Positions 1 through 10,001 of a DNA stretch of 64,000 nt are shown one piece after another. The notes under the pieces are model-generated. The model did no database searches and was not told where the DNA came from. It saw only the letters and a list, made by a program, of their open reading frames with translations. This stretch comes from Afifellaceae bacterium (GTDB taxonomy: Bacteria; Pseudomonadota; Alphaproteobacteria; Rhizobiales; Afifellaceae): assembly GCA_028284625.1 (NCBI GenBank), contig JANQRH010000013.1, positions 62,001 to 126,000 of the forward strand. The letters run 5' to 3'. Position 1 is the stretch's first letter. Every line of letters starts with the position of its first letter. Made by a program: the position numbers and the translations under genes.

Positions 1-2
1 CA

Positions 3-266
3 TTGCTGCGCAAGGGCGGCGAAGCGGAGGCGCTCGCCGGCGCGACGCCCTATCTCAGGCTTTTCGGGTTGGCGGCCGGAGGAGGCTATCTCGCCAAGGG
101 CGCGCTTAACGCGCTTGGGGGGCCGAAGGAAGGCGACACACGACACGTCGCAGTTGCGCGGTTCTTTGCCGAGCAGATGCTGCCGGAGACCGCAGCACTC
201 CGCGCGCAAGTCATGACGGGCGCCGATGCCGTCCTCGCCGCCGATCCGGCGCTCTGGGCGGAGTGA
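3..266 (+). CDS. Acyl-CoA dehydrogenase, C-terminal fragment (5' truncated by window edge)
   Basis: Tail AGATPYLRLFGLAAGGGYLAKGAL...VARFFAEQMLPETAALRAQV resembles the C-terminal domain of AidB/ACAD-type enzymes; open to the window start. Confidence 0.7.
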   Translation: MLRKGGEAEALAGATPYLRLFGLAAGGGYLAKGALNALGGPKEGDTRHVAVARFFAEQMLPETAALRAQVMTGADAVLAADPALWAE

Positions 267-270
267 CCTC

Positions 271-1134
271 TTGAGCCTCAAGGGCAAGACGCTTTTCATC
301 ACCGGCGCCTCGCGCGGCATCGGGCTGGCGATTGCGCTCCGCGCCGCGAAAGACGGCGCCAACATCGCCATTGCCGCGAAGACGACCAAACCGCATCCCA
401 AGCTGGAAGGCACGATCTTCACTGCGGCTGAGGCGATTGAAAGCGCAGGCGGCCAGGCGCTGCCGCTTGCCGTCGACATCCGCGACGAAGAGGCCGTGCT
501 CGATGCCGCGAACAAGACGGCGGAGACTTTCGGCGGCATCGATATCGTTGTGAACAACGCGTCTGCGATCAGCCTCACCAAGACGCCCGACACGGCGATG
601 AAGCGCTTCGATCTGATGCATGAGATCAACGCGCGCGGCACGTATCTCGTAACCAAGGCTGCGCTGCCGCATCTGGAGAAGGCAGCCAACCCGCATGTGC
701 TGATGCTTTCGCCGCCGCTCGATATGCACGAGCGCTGGTTCGCACCGCATCTTGCCTATTCGCTGGCGAAGTTCGGCATGAGCCTCTGCGTGCTCGGCTT
801 CGCCGGTGAGTTCCGCGATCGCGGCATCGCCGTCAACGCGCTGTGGCCGCGCACCACCATCGCCACGGCGGCGATCAAGAACCTCCTCGGCGGCGACGCC
901 ATGATGCGGGCGTCGCGCACGCCTGAGATTCTCGCCGATGCGGCTTATCTCGTATTCCAGAAGCCGGCCCGGGATTTCACGGGGCATTTTCTGATCGACG
1001 ACACGTTCCTCGCCTCAGAAGGCGTCGGTGATCTCGATAGATATCGCGTCGACCCGAGCGTCGCGCTGCAGCCGGACTTCTTCGTGCCCGCGGACTCAAA
1101 GCCGCCTGTATCGCTCGGCCCGGTGAAAGACTGA
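271..1134 (+). CDS. SDR family oxidoreductase (HSDL2/AtuB-like)
   Basis: TGASRGIG cofactor motif, NNAS, YSLAK active site; likely TTG start at 271, 5 nt after the preceding stop. Confidence 0.85.
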   Translation: MSLKGKTLFITGASRGIGLAIALRAAKDGANIAIAAKTTKPHPKLEGTIFTAAEAIESAGGQALPLAVDIRDEEAVLDAANKTAETFGGIDIVVNNASAISLTKTPDTAMKRFDLMHEINARGTYLVTKAALPHLEKAANPHVLMLSPPLDMHERWFAPHLAYSLAKFGMSLCVLGFAGEFRDRGIAVNALWPRTTIATAAIKNLLGGDAMMRASRTPEILADAAYLVFQKPARDFTGHFLIDDTFLASEGVGDLDRYRVDPSVALQPDFFVPADSKPPVSLGPVKD

Positions 1135-1160
1135 GTTGTTCGGAAGCCTTGTCCCTAAGG

Positions 1161-2048
1161 CTACGGCGTTGCGATCGTGCGCAGTCTCGCCAGCAAAGCC
1201 GAAAGGTCGGGCGGCTCCCGCCCGGTGAACAGCCGAAACGCCTGAACGCCCTGGTGAAGGAACAGCTCATAGCCGCTGAGGAACGTCCCGCCGGCGGCTT
1301 CCGCATGCGCTTTGAACGGCGTGTGGCTCGGTGTGTAGACGGCGTCGAAAGCCCACCGCAGCCCGCCAAAGCAAGCCGGCGGCACGGGCGACCCCGGATG
1401 GCCGGCCATGCCGACAGGCGTGCAATTGATCACGGCCTCTGCACCGTCGACGGCCGCCGCAGGATCTTCGCTCACGACGATGTCCGTGCCGTCCGGCGCA
1501 GCAGCGCGGAGCGCCCGGGCCAAAGACTCAGCACGCGCCATATCGATGTCGCTAAGGCGCAACGCGGTCGCGCCGAGTTCGACTAGCGCGAACGCAATGG
1601 CGCGACCCACACCCCCGGCGCCGATCTGCGCCACGACGCCCGGCGGCTGAGCGCCGAATGCCTCGCGATACGTCGCAAGGAAGCCCGTATAGTCGGTGTT
1701 GTGTCCGGTCGCACCGCCGGCTTCGAAGACAATTGTGTTGATCGCACCCATGCGCCGGACAGCCGGGTCCCCGATCTCCACACGCGACGCGGCGCGATGT
1801 TTGTACGGATAGGTGATGTTCAGGCCACGAAATCCGCCATCGCGGCAGGCCTCGAAGATGCCGTCAAAACCTTCGCCGATCTCATCCGGCACAAGCAGGT
1901 CGTACGTGACGTTAAGCCCGCACAGGTCTCCGGCGATGCGATGCAAATGGGGCGCACGCGATCGCGCGATGTTGTCGCCGATCAGGCCGAGCCGGATCGG
2001 CGACGTGCCGACGCCAGACTCCGCTTTGCCGCGCGCCGCGGCCATCAT
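1161..2048 (-). CDS. Shikimate dehydrogenase family protein
   Basis: GLIGDNIARSRAPHLHR, NITYPYK, GAINTIV, GHNTDYTGF, GAGGVGRAIAFAL motifs. Confidence 0.85.
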   Translation of the reverse strand: MMAAARGKAESGVGTSPIRLGLIGDNIARSRAPHLHRIAGDLCGLNVTYDLLVPDEIGEGFDGIFEACRDGGFRGLNITYPYKHRAASRVEIGDPAVRRMGAINTIVFEAGGATGHNTDYTGFLATYREAFGAQPPGVVAQIGAGGVGRAIAFALVELGATALRLSDIDMARAESLARALRAAAPDGTDIVVSEDPAAAVDGAEAVINCTPVGMAGHPGSPVPPACFGGLRWAFDAVYTPSHTPFKAHAEAAGGTFLSGYELFLHQGVQAFRLFTGREPPDLSALLARLRTIATP

Positions 2049-2068
2049 GAGGATGGCACCGGCCCGCT

Positions 2069-4753
2069 CTAAAGCCAGCGCTCAACGGCGCGAAGGCTCT
2101 CGTCGTCCGTTGCGTGCTTGACCGAAAAACCGAGCGATTTCATCAGCGCAAGCATATCGCGATTGTCCGCCAGCACCGCGCCCTCGATGGTCTTCAGGCC
2201 GTGATAGCGCGCTGATTCCATCAGCCCTTTCATGAGCAGCGATCCGATGCCCTGCTTGCGGTGCCGGTCACTGACGACGATGGCGAATTCGCACGACTCC
2301 CCGTCGGGATTGATGACGTAGCGCGCCACCCCGATCTGTTCGTCCTTTCCGCCTTCGTTGACGACGGCGATCAGCGCCATCTCGCGGCTGTAGTCGATCT
2401 GCGTGAAGCGCACGAGCATTTCCGGCGTCAGCTCTTCGATGGAATGCATGAAGCGGAAGTAGCGCGCCTGCGGCGAGAGCCCCCGTACGAACGCCTGCTC
2501 GATCTCCGCGTCTTCCGGCCGGATAGGTCTGATGGTGAGCTGTGTGCCGTCCGGCAGCACGCTCGTTTCCGCCAGATGCGCCGGGTAGGGGTGGATCGCC
2601 ATATGCGCATAGGGCACCAGCGTCACAGGCGGCCGGTGCACCTTGATGCGGGCGTCAACGGCGATGATCTCGCTCTCGCTGGCGAAGAGCGGATTGATGT
2701 CGAGCTCCTCGACATGCGGCAGCTCGCAGGTGAGGTCCGACAGGCGCAGGAGCAGGTCCTCCATCGCCGTGCGGTCGATGGCGCGAAGATTACGGAACGG
2801 GCCCAAGAGCCGCGCGACCCGCGTGCGCCCGATGAGGCGGCTTGCGAGCACGCGGTTCAGCGGCGGGATGGCTACGCCGTAGTCGCGCAGCACCTCCGCC
2901 ATGGTGCCGCCGGCGCCGAACGAGATGGCCGGACCGAACACCGGATCGGATTTCACGCCGGCCATCAGCTCGCGCGTATCGTGGCCCGATGCCATGCGCT
3001 CGATCGTGACGCCGCGGATTTCGGCGTCGGGCCGCGCCTTGCGCGCATCTGCCACCATGCCCTCAAAGGCGACGCGCACGTCAGCGCCGCTCGCCAGATT
3101 TGTGCGCACGCCGCCGACATCGGATTTGTGCGTGATCTGCGGCGAGCTGATCTTCATGGCCACGGGAAAGCCGAGGGTCTGCGCAGCAACGAGCGCCTCC
3201 GCCGCGTTTTCCGCTTCGATGGTCTGGGTGCAATGGATGCCGAACGCGCTGAGCACCGCTTTCGATTCAATGTCGGAAAGCTGCGTGCGGCCATCGGCCA
3301 GCGCCGCTTCGATGATCATGCGCGCGCCCTCAACGTCCGGCGGCTTACGGTCATCGGAGAACGGGCCGGGCGTTTGCAGGAGAAGCTCCTGGTTGAGGCG
3401 ATGCCGCGCCAGATAGGAGAAGGCCTCCACCGCGCGCTCCGGTGTCGTGAAATCGGCGATGCCGTTCTCGGAGAGATAGGTGCGTGCGCCCGCCACGCTC
3501 GATTCGCCCATGAAGCAGGCAAGCACCGGTTTCGAGGTGTTCGTCTTCGCCGCCTCCACGATGGCGCGCGCCGCGTCGTCCGGCCCCGTCATTGCCTGCG
3601 GCGTGAGCATAACGATCAGTCCGTCGACGTTCTTGTCCTCCAGGCAGGCCGCAACTGCGGCGCCGTAGGTCTCCGCACTTGCGTCGCCCAGAATGTCGAC
3701 GGGATTGCCGTGCGACCAATAGGGCGGAAGCATCGCGTCGAGCGTGGCGAGGGTTTTCGGCTCAAGCTCGGTGAGCGAGATGCCGAGATCCTCCGCGCGG
3801 TCTGTGGCGAGCACGCCGACCCCACCGCCATTGGTGACGATCGCCAGCCGGCGACCGCGAGCGCGCTTGCCGGTTGAGAGCATCTCCGCTGCGGCGAAAA
3901 GCTGTCCGAACGTCATGGCGCGAACCACGCCGGCGCGCTCAAGCGCTGCGTCGAACACCTCGTCGGACCCGACCAAAGCGCCAGTATGCGTGCTCGCGGC
4001 TTGTGAGCCGCGTTCGTGCCGCCCGGCCTTCAACACGATCACCGGCTTGGCGCGCGCCGCCACGCGCAGGCCGCTGGTGAAGGCGCGCGCATCGTTGATG
4101 CCTTCGACGTAAAGCAGGATCGCGTCGGACTTGGGATCGCCGGCGAGATAATCGAGCAGATCCCCGAAACCGACATTGGTGGCGTTGCCGAGCGACACGA
4201 TGGTGGAGAAACCGAGGTGATGCTCGCTCGCCCAATCGGTGATCGCCGCACAGAGCGCGCCCGATTGCGAGACCAGCGCCAGCTTGCCCGCCGGTGCCGC
4301 CGCACCGAGAAACGTGGCGTTCAGCCCATGCACCGGGCGCATGATGCCGAGGCAGTTCGGCCCCACGAAGCGGATGCCGGCGTGACGCGCCGCGTCGGTG
4401 ATCTCCGCCTCCAGCCGCGCGCCTGCCTCACCCGTCTCGCCGAATCCGGCGGAAAGCACCAGCACGGAGCCGATACCCTTCTCGCCGCATTGGCGGATGA
4501 TCTCCGGCACCGTGCGCGCCGGCGTGGCGATCACGGCGAGGTCGGGGTCGCCGTCGACATCGAGGATGGACTTGAAGCATGGCCGGTCGCGCACGCGCTC
4601 ATGGCGCGGGTTCACCGGAATGACCGGGCCGGCAAAGCCGTGCTCGATCAGATTGTGGAACACCCGCCCGCCGACGCTTGTGAGGTCCTCGTTGGCCCCG
4701 AGCACCGCGACGCTCTCAGGGTTGAACATCTTTTCCAGACGATGCGGCTTCAT
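2069..4753 (-). CDS. Acetate-CoA ligase (ADP-forming)-like / GNAT acetyltransferase fusion (Pat/PatZ-type)
   Basis: CoA-binding (VAVLGANEDLTSVGG), succinyl-CoA ligase-like (SQSGALCAAITDW; STHTGALVGSD), ATP-grasp, and C-terminal GNAT (EFAIVVSDRHRKQGIGSLLMKGLM). Confidence 0.88.
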   Translation of the reverse strand: MKPHRLEKMFNPESVAVLGANEDLTSVGGRVFHNLIEHGFAGPVIPVNPRHERVRDRPCFKSILDVDGDPDLAVIATPARTVPEIIRQCGEKGIGSVLVLSAGFGETGEAGARLEAEITDAARHAGIRFVGPNCLGIMRPVHGLNATFLGAAAPAGKLALVSQSGALCAAITDWASEHHLGFSTIVSLGNATNVGFGDLLDYLAGDPKSDAILLYVEGINDARAFTSGLRVAARAKPVIVLKAGRHERGSQAASTHTGALVGSDEVFDAALERAGVVRAMTFGQLFAAAEMLSTGKRARGRRLAIVTNGGGVGVLATDRAEDLGISLTELEPKTLATLDAMLPPYWSHGNPVDILGDASAETYGAAVAACLEDKNVDGLIVMLTPQAMTGPDDAARAIVEAAKTNTSKPVLACFMGESSVAGARTYLSENGIADFTTPERAVEAFSYLARHRLNQELLLQTPGPFSDDRKPPDVEGARMIIEAALADGRTQLSDIESKAVLSAFGIHCTQTIEAENAAEALVAAQTLGFPVAMKISSPQITHKSDVGGVRTNLASGADVRVAFEGMVADARKARPDAEIRGVTIERMASGHDTRELMAGVKSDPVFGPAISFGAGGTMAEVLRDYGVAIPPLNRVLASRLIGRTRVARLLGPFRNLRAIDRTAMEDLLLRLSDLTCELPHVEELDINPLFASESEIIAVDARIKVHRPPVTLVPYAHMAIHPYPAHLAETSVLPDGTQLTIRPIRPEDAEIEQAFVRGLSPQARYFRFMHSIEELTPEMLVRFTQIDYSREMALIAVVNEGGKDEQIGVARYVINPDGESCEFAIVVSDRHRKQGIGSLLMKGLMESARYHGLKTIEGAVLADNRDMLALMKSLGFSVKHATDDESLRAVERWL

Positions 4754-4913
4754 CGCGTGCTCCGGAGTGACCGCAAGGATCCCGCTGCGCCCGGACTACA
4801 CCTGACGGGCGTTGAGCGTGTTGATGCAGATCAGCACCGCACGCGGCGTTTTCAACCGGCCTTTCGGCAGGTCAGCCATGCATCGGCTGGATGCGCGGAT
4901 GGGGACCCGGATA

Positions 4914-5957
4914 CTAGTCGAACGCCTTGCCGCGCGGGCTCGGTCGTTTCGCCTCCCGCCAGCGGCGCATGAGGTCGTCGAGCTCCTTGTCGGCGCCCTC
5001 CGGCAGCATGATGCGCGGGGTGACAAGGAGATCGCCGTGGCCACTGGCCTTCGGCAGGCCCTTGCCCTTCAGGCGCAGCACGCGGCCGCTGCTGGAATGC
5101 GGCTTGATGGTGACGTTCACCTTGCCCGACAGCGTCGGCACGGGAATCTTGGCGCCAAGCACCGCCTCGTCGAGGCTGACTGGCAGATCGAGGCGCAAAT
5201 CCGCGCCTTCCACCTTGAAGAGGGGATGCGGCACGAAGCGCACGCGGACCAGCGCATCGCCCGTCGCGCCGCCAGACGCCGGCGTCTGCCCCTGGCCTTT
5301 CAGGCGGATCACTTGCCCGTCGGCGACGCCCTTTGGGAGCGTCACCTGCACGGTCTTGCCATTGGGCAGCGTCACCTTTGGCTTGCGCCCGGCAGCAATA
5401 TCTTCCAGCCGCACGCCGACATCGGCGCGGAGGTCGGCGCCCTTGGCAGCGCTCCTTCCTGCCGTCGCTGTGCCCTGACCGCCGCCGGGCATGGCGCCGC
5501 CGAAGATGGAGCGCAAAATATCGTCTTCCGTCCCGCCGCCGGCTTGCTGCTGCCCTCCGCCTGGCGTCCGGGTGAAGCGGAAGGTGCGGGTGCCGCCCTG
5601 TTGGGCTCCACCGGGGCCGCCCGGGCCGCCGCCGGCGCCGCGGAACGCGGAGAAGATATCGGCGAAGGTGCTTGCGTCGACATTCTCAAAGCCGCCGCCC
5701 GGGCCGCCAAAGCCCCCAAAGCCTTGGAAGCGCTGCTTGCCGTCCGCGTCGATCTCGCCGCGGTCGAACTGCCCGCGCTTGTCCTTGTCGCCCAGAATCT
5801 CGTGCGCGGCGTTGATCTCAGCGAACTTCGCCTGCGCGCGCTTGTCGCCCGCATGGCGGTCGGGATGATAGTCCTTGGCGAGCTTGCGATAGGCGCGCTT
5901 GATCTCCGCCGCGTTGGCGGAGCGATCAACACCCAGCACCTCATAAGGATCGCGCAT
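4914..5957 (-). CDS. DnaJ C-terminal domain-containing J-protein (CbpA-like)
   Basis: N-terminal J domain with HPD (YHPDRHAGD), Gly/Phe-rich linker, DnaJ C-terminal region ([27 protein letters not shown]). Confidence 0.9.
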   Translation of the reverse strand: MRDPYEVLGVDRSANAAEIKRAYRKLAKDYHPDRHAGDKRAQAKFAEINAAHEILGDKDKRGQFDRGEIDADGKQRFQGFGGFGGPGGGFENVDASTFADIFSAFRGAGGGPGGPGGAQQGGTRTFRFTRTPGGGQQQAGGGTEDDILRSIFGGAMPGGGQGTATAGRSAAKGADLRADVGVRLEDIAAGRKPKVTLPNGKTVQVTLPKGVADGQVIRLKGQGQTPASGGATGDALVRVRFVPHPLFKVEGADLRLDLPVSLDEAVLGAKIPVPTLSGKVNVTIKPHSSSGRVLRLKGKGLPKASGHGDLLVTPRIMLPEGADKELDDLMRRWREAKRPSPRGKAFD

Positions 5958-6052
5958 ATCGCCTCATACCCGAATTGAAAGCTGCGGCGCCGACGAACGG
6001 CACCGCCAAGCCACATCCGAATATGGTGAAAACCGGCGGAAATGCCAGCCCG

Positions 6053-6505
6053 TCAGCCCTCCTGGACGTCGGGCTCTGCGATCTTCAGGACGCTGCGGGT
6101 TTCATCGCGGCAGAGCGTCCCGGCATATTTATGGACGCCTGAAAGGCTCGTGACGGTGGTGGAGAACAGCCGGCATTCGTTCGACGCTTGGCTTCGGCTT
6201 GACGCCTCCAACGTCCCCGAGGACCCGGTCCGCGCATTGACCCACTCATCAGGCGCGCTGCCATCGGTCTGCCACAGCGCCGCGCGGGCGGCTTGGCCGA
6301 TCTTGGCGGCGTCGGAATAGGCCAGCGCCTCCGGCAGCGGCCGCTGGACCTCGACGGGCTCGGCGACCGAGCCCGTCGTCTCAGGCGCCGTCAGCGCGCC
6401 AATTGACGGAAGCGAGCAACCGGCGATTAAGAGGGGCGCGGCAAGTGGCATGACCCACCGCCTAGCCGCGCTGAGCCTTCGGCGGGTATAATTGGTACGC
6501 AACAC
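6053..6505 (-). CDS. Putative outer-membrane lipoprotein, RT0821/Lpp0805-like surface protein
   Basis: Lipobox-like LLIAGCS after a hydrophobic N-terminus; C-terminal SNECRLF...[15 protein letters not shown]; start codon uncertain. Confidence 0.6.
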   Translation of the reverse strand: MLRTNYTRRRLSAARRWVMPLAAPLLIAGCSLPSIGALTAPETTGSVAEPVEVQRPLPEALAYSDAAKIGQAARAALWQTDGSAPDEWVNARTGSSGTLEASSRSQASNECRLFSTTVTSLSGVHKYAGTLCRDETRSVLKIAEPDVQEG

Positions 6506-6522
6506 GGGAATCTCAGAACCTG

Positions 6523-7173
6523 ATGACCGACGGCTACGAGACCGCCTTGGCGGAGGATGGCAACGCAAAGTTAACAAGCGGTGACCTGGCGGAGGCCAGG
6601 GAGCCGATTGCGCTGTTTTCTAAGTGGCTTGCGGAGGCAATCGAGAGCGAGCCGAACGATCCGACCGCCATGACTCTGGCGACGGTCGACGAAACCGGCT
6701 TGCCCGACGCCCGCATGGTTCTGTTGAAGGCGCACGACGCCGACGGCTTAGTGTTCTATACGAATCTCGGTAGCGAGAAGGGCCGCCAGCTCGCCGCGCA
6801 GCCGAAGGCCGCGCTGCTGTTTCATTGGAAATCGCTCAGGCGGCAGGTGCGAGTGCGCGGAACCGTCGACGCCGTCTCGGAGGAGGAGGCCGACGACTAT
6901 TTCGCCACCCGGCCACGCCTGGCGCGGCTTGGCGCGTGGGCGAGCCGGCAATCGGAGCCGCTGGAAAGCCGCTTCGCGCTGGAGCAGAGGGTCGCCCGCT
7001 ACGCCGCGCGATATCCCGCCGGCACAATACCGCGCCCGCCTTTCTGGTCAGGCTACCGATTGGTCCCGGCGGAGATGGAGTTCTGGCGCGACGGCGCCTT
7101 CCGACTGCACGACCGCATGCGCTTCACGCGTAGCGAAGACGGCGGGTGGACGAAGGCACGGCTTTATCCGTGA
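6523..7173 (+). CDS. pdxH: Pyridoxamine 5'-phosphate oxidase
   Basis: [64 protein letters not shown] and C-terminal [19 protein letters not shown]. Confidence 0.95.
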   Translation: MTDGYETALAEDGNAKLTSGDLAEAREPIALFSKWLAEAIESEPNDPTAMTLATVDETGLPDARMVLLKAHDADGLVFYTNLGSEKGRQLAAQPKAALLFHWKSLRRQVRVRGTVDAVSEEEADDYFATRPRLARLGAWASRQSEPLESRFALEQRVARYAARYPAGTIPRPPFWSGYRLVPAEMEFWRDGAFRLHDRMRFTRSEDGGWTKARLYP

Positions 7174-7193
7174 CTGCGTTGCCTCGATTTATT

Positions 7194-7294
7194 TGTCGTC
7201 ATTGCCGGGCTTGACCCGGCAATCCAATCCGCGGCCGTTTCGAGTGCGTTCGGCTCAGGTATGGATGCCCGGATCAGGTCCGGGCATGACGACA
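7194..7294. repeat. Palindromic dispersed repeat (Rhizobiales REP/RIME-like)
   Basis: TGTCGTCATTGCCGGGCTTGACCCGGCAAT...ATGCCCGGATCAGGTCCGGGCATGACGACA: inverted ends TGTCGTCAT/ATGACGACA, with an internal inverted repeat in each half; intergenic after pdxH. Confidence 0.8.
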
Positions 7295-7345
7295 GAATAG
7301 GCGTCGGGCTCTCAAGAGTTCGGCATCGGCGGGCAAACACAGAAC

Positions 7346-8515
7346 CTAAAGCTTCACCCACGCCGCGTTGCGGCCGCTCGACTTCAGGCACGCCTCAATG
7401 AAGGCCACGCCTTTGACGCCGTCCTCAACGGTCGGGAAGTGCACGGCCGCGTCCGGCTTGCCGCCGGCTCGTGCCGCGATGATCGCCTCCGCCGCTTCGG
7501 AATAGACGTTGGCGAAGCCCTCCAGATAGCCCTCCGGATGGCCGGGCGGCACGCGCGTCACGCGCCCCGCCGCCTCGCCGGCGCCAGCGCCGCTCCGCGT
7601 AATCAGCCGCTTCGGCTCGCCGAACGGCGCGAACCAGAGATAGTTCGGATCCTCCTGCGCCCATTCCAAGCCGCCTTTGTCGCCATAGACCTTGAGCGTC
7701 AGGTTGTTCTCGTTGCCGGGTGCCACCTGGCTCGCCCAGATCATCCCACGGCCGCCGTCGGGATAGCGCAGCATCACATGCACATTGTCGTCGAGCCGCC
7801 GGCCGGGAACGAACGTCGTCAGATCGGCCGACAGACTTTCCGCGTCGAGCCCCGACACGAAGCAGGCGAGGTTATAGGCATGCGTGCCGATATCGCCGAT
7901 GGCACCGCCGGCGCCGGAGCGCGCCGGGTCGGTGCGCCATTCCGCCTGCTTCAGGCCGGTATCCTCCATCTTGGTGGTCAGCCAGTCCTGCACGTAATTG
8001 GCGTGCACCAGGCGGATGGTGCCAAGCTCGCCGCCGGCCACCATCGCCCGCGCCTGGCGGATCATCGGATAGCCGGTGTAATTGTGCGTGAGGGCAAAGA
8101 CCCTGCCGCTCTTCTCCACGAGTGCGGCGAGCTTCTTGGCGTCGCGCAAAGTCGTCGTCATCGGCTTGTCGCAGATGACATGGATGCCTTTATTGAGGAA
8201 CGCCTTGGCGGCGGCAAAGTGCATGTGGTTGGGCGTGACGATGGCGACTGCTTCAATGCCGTCCTTGATGCGCGCCTCGCGCTTCGCCATCTCCTCGAAC
8301 GATCCGTAGGAGCGGTCCTCCTTCAGCCCAAGCTCAGCACCCGACGCCTTGGCACGCGCCGGGTCTGAGGAGAGGGCGCCGGCCACGAATTCGTAGCGAT
8401 CGTCGAGCCGCGCCGCGATGCGGTGTACCGCGCCGATGAAGGCGCCCTGGCCGCCGCCGACCATGCCGAGGCGTATGCGCCCCGAAAACCGCTCGCTGCG
8501 TCCTTCAATGGCCAT
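7346..8515 (-). CDS. Gfo/Idh/MocA family oxidoreductase
   Basis: [15 protein letters not shown] Rossmann motif, [29 protein letters not shown] (EKP-type motif as DKP). Confidence 0.9.
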   Translation of the reverse strand: MAIEGRSERFSGRIRLGMVGGGQGAFIGAVHRIAARLDDRYEFVAGALSSDPARAKASGAELGLKEDRSYGSFEEMAKREARIKDGIEAVAIVTPNHMHFAAAKAFLNKGIHVICDKPMTTTLRDAKKLAALVEKSGRVFALTHNYTGYPMIRQARAMVAGGELGTIRLVHANYVQDWLTTKMEDTGLKQAEWRTDPARSGAGGAIGDIGTHAYNLACFVSGLDAESLSADLTTFVPGRRLDDNVHVMLRYPDGGRGMIWASQVAPGNENNLTLKVYGDKGGLEWAQEDPNYLWFAPFGEPKRLITRSGAGAGEAAGRVTRVPPGHPEGYLEGFANVYSEAAEAIIAARAGGKPDAAVHFPTVEDGVKGVAFIEACLKSSGRNAAWVKL

Positions 8516-8545
8516 GTCGTCCTCCCCCTGCTGTCGGCTAAGTGC

Positions 8546-9598
8546 CTATATGCCCAGCGCTTTCTTGTTCGCCTTCGTATCCATCGTGCCGCCGGCGAAG
8601 TCGTCGAAGGCGTGCTCGGTGACGCGGATGATATGGGCGGCGATGAACGGCGCGCCCTCCGCCGCACCTTGCTCCGGATGCTTGAGCGCGCACTCCCACT
8701 CCAGCACCGCCCAGGAATCGTAATCGTACTCGGCGAGCTTGGAGAACACGGCGCTGAAATCGACCTGTCCGTCGCCGAGCGAGCGGAAACGCCCAGCGCG
8801 CTTCACCCAGGATTGGAAGCCGGAATAGACGCCCTGCTTGCCGGTCGGATTGAACTCCGCATCCTTCACGTGAAAGGCGCAGATGCGCTCGTGGTAGAAG
8901 TCGATGAATTCGACATAATCGAGCTGCTGCAGCACGAAATGCGACGGGTCGTAATTGATCTGGCAGCGCGGATGGTTGTCGAGCCGCTCTAGGAACATTT
9001 CGAACGTCACGCCGTCCATCACATCTTCGCCCGGATGCAGCTCATACCCGACATCCACGCCGACTTTGTCATAAGCGTCGAGAATCGGCTTCCAGCGCTT
9101 CGCCAGCTCGTCGAAGGCGGTCTCAATCAGCCCCGGCGAGCGCGGCGGCCAGGGATAGAGGAAAGGCCAGGCGAGCGCGCCGGTGAACGAAACGCTGGCG
9201 TCCAGGCCGAGATTGCGCGACGCCTTGGCCGCCTTCTTCATCTGATCGACGGCCCACTTCTGGCGCGCCTTGGGATTGCCGTGCACCTTCTTCGGCGCAA
9301 AGGCATCGAAGGCGGCGTCAAAGGCGGGGTGAACGGCGACGAGCTGGCCCTGCAGATGCGTCGAGAGCTCGGTGATCTCAACGCCCGCATCGTGGCAGAT
9401 GCCCGCCACCTCGCTGCAATAGGTCTTCGAGGAGGCAGCCTTTTCAAGGTCGAAGAGCCGCCCGTCCCAGGAGGGAATCTGAATGCCCTTGTAGCCAACC
9501 GACGCGGCCCACTCGGCCATCGCTTTCAGTGAGTTGAACGGCGCTTTGTCGCCGGCGAACTGCGCGAGGAAGATCGCGGGTCCCTTCATCGTCTTCAT
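8546..9598 (-). CDS. Sugar phosphate isomerase/epimerase (xylose isomerase-like TIM barrel)
   Basis: Typical AP-endonuclease-2 fold motifs (YELHPGEDVMDG, NYDPSHFVLQQLDY, FHVKDAEFNPTGKQGVYSG); 30 nt upstream of the co-oriented Gfo/Idh/MocA gene. Confidence 0.88.
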   Translation of the reverse strand: MKTMKGPAIFLAQFAGDKAPFNSLKAMAEWAASVGYKGIQIPSWDGRLFDLEKAASSKTYCSEVAGICHDAGVEITELSTHLQGQLVAVHPAFDAAFDAFAPKKVHGNPKARQKWAVDQMKKAAKASRNLGLDASVSFTGALAWPFLYPWPPRSPGLIETAFDELAKRWKPILDAYDKVGVDVGYELHPGEDVMDGVTFEMFLERLDNHPRCQINYDPSHFVLQQLDYVEFIDFYHERICAFHVKDAEFNPTGKQGVYSGFQSWVKRAGRFRSLGDGQVDFSAVFSKLAEYDYDSWAVLEWECALKHPEQGAAEGAPFIAAHIIRVTEHAFDDFAGGTMDTKANKKALGI

Positions 9599-9827
9599 GT
9601 CGTGAATTCCCCTCCCTTTTCGGGATTATGATCGGCGGTCCGCAAATTAGGTGAGATGGCGCCGGAGGCCTCGCCCGCATGGACGGTTCCGGCATTTGTG
9701 GACCCCCTGGAACGAAATCGGACGCTATCTTTGGCCAGCCGGGACCGTCAAGTGCGATCACGGCGTCGAATTCACGGGAGCGGTTGCTTCTCAAATCGGG
9801 CCATTTGGCGCGCGCAACGGCGAAAAC

Positions 9828-9842
9828 TTAATCGATTGTTAA
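9828..9842 (+). promoter_or_regulatory. Candidate full CtrA binding site TTAA-N7-TTAA
   Basis: TTAATCGATTGTTAA matches the alphaproteobacterial CtrA consensus TTAA(N7)TTAA exactly; ~160 bp upstream of the RpfG-receiver/GGDEF-EAL start. Confidence 0.5.
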
Positions 9843-10001
9843 CGATATTCGAAGGGAGTTGCGTTTGACGCGCCGGATACGCTCGCCGGTGGCAAAGGAA
9901 ACGGAAAGCTAAAATTTGTGAGCGAGGTTCCCTTCGACGGTTCGCTGCGCCGCGTCCGGCCCCGTGTGGCCAATGCGCGGCGTGAACCCCCGGGAGGTCG
10001 A

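Noticed and set aside
2261-3877. 538-aa plus-strand ORF opposite the Pat-like gene
   Set aside because: Antisense shadow ORF of a GC-rich gene: Arg/His/Ala-rich, low-complexity translation with no recognisable domain
4016-4972. 318-aa plus-strand ORF opposite the Pat-like gene and downstream intergenic region
   Set aside because: Same antisense composition artefact; the opposite strand encodes a clear multidomain enzyme
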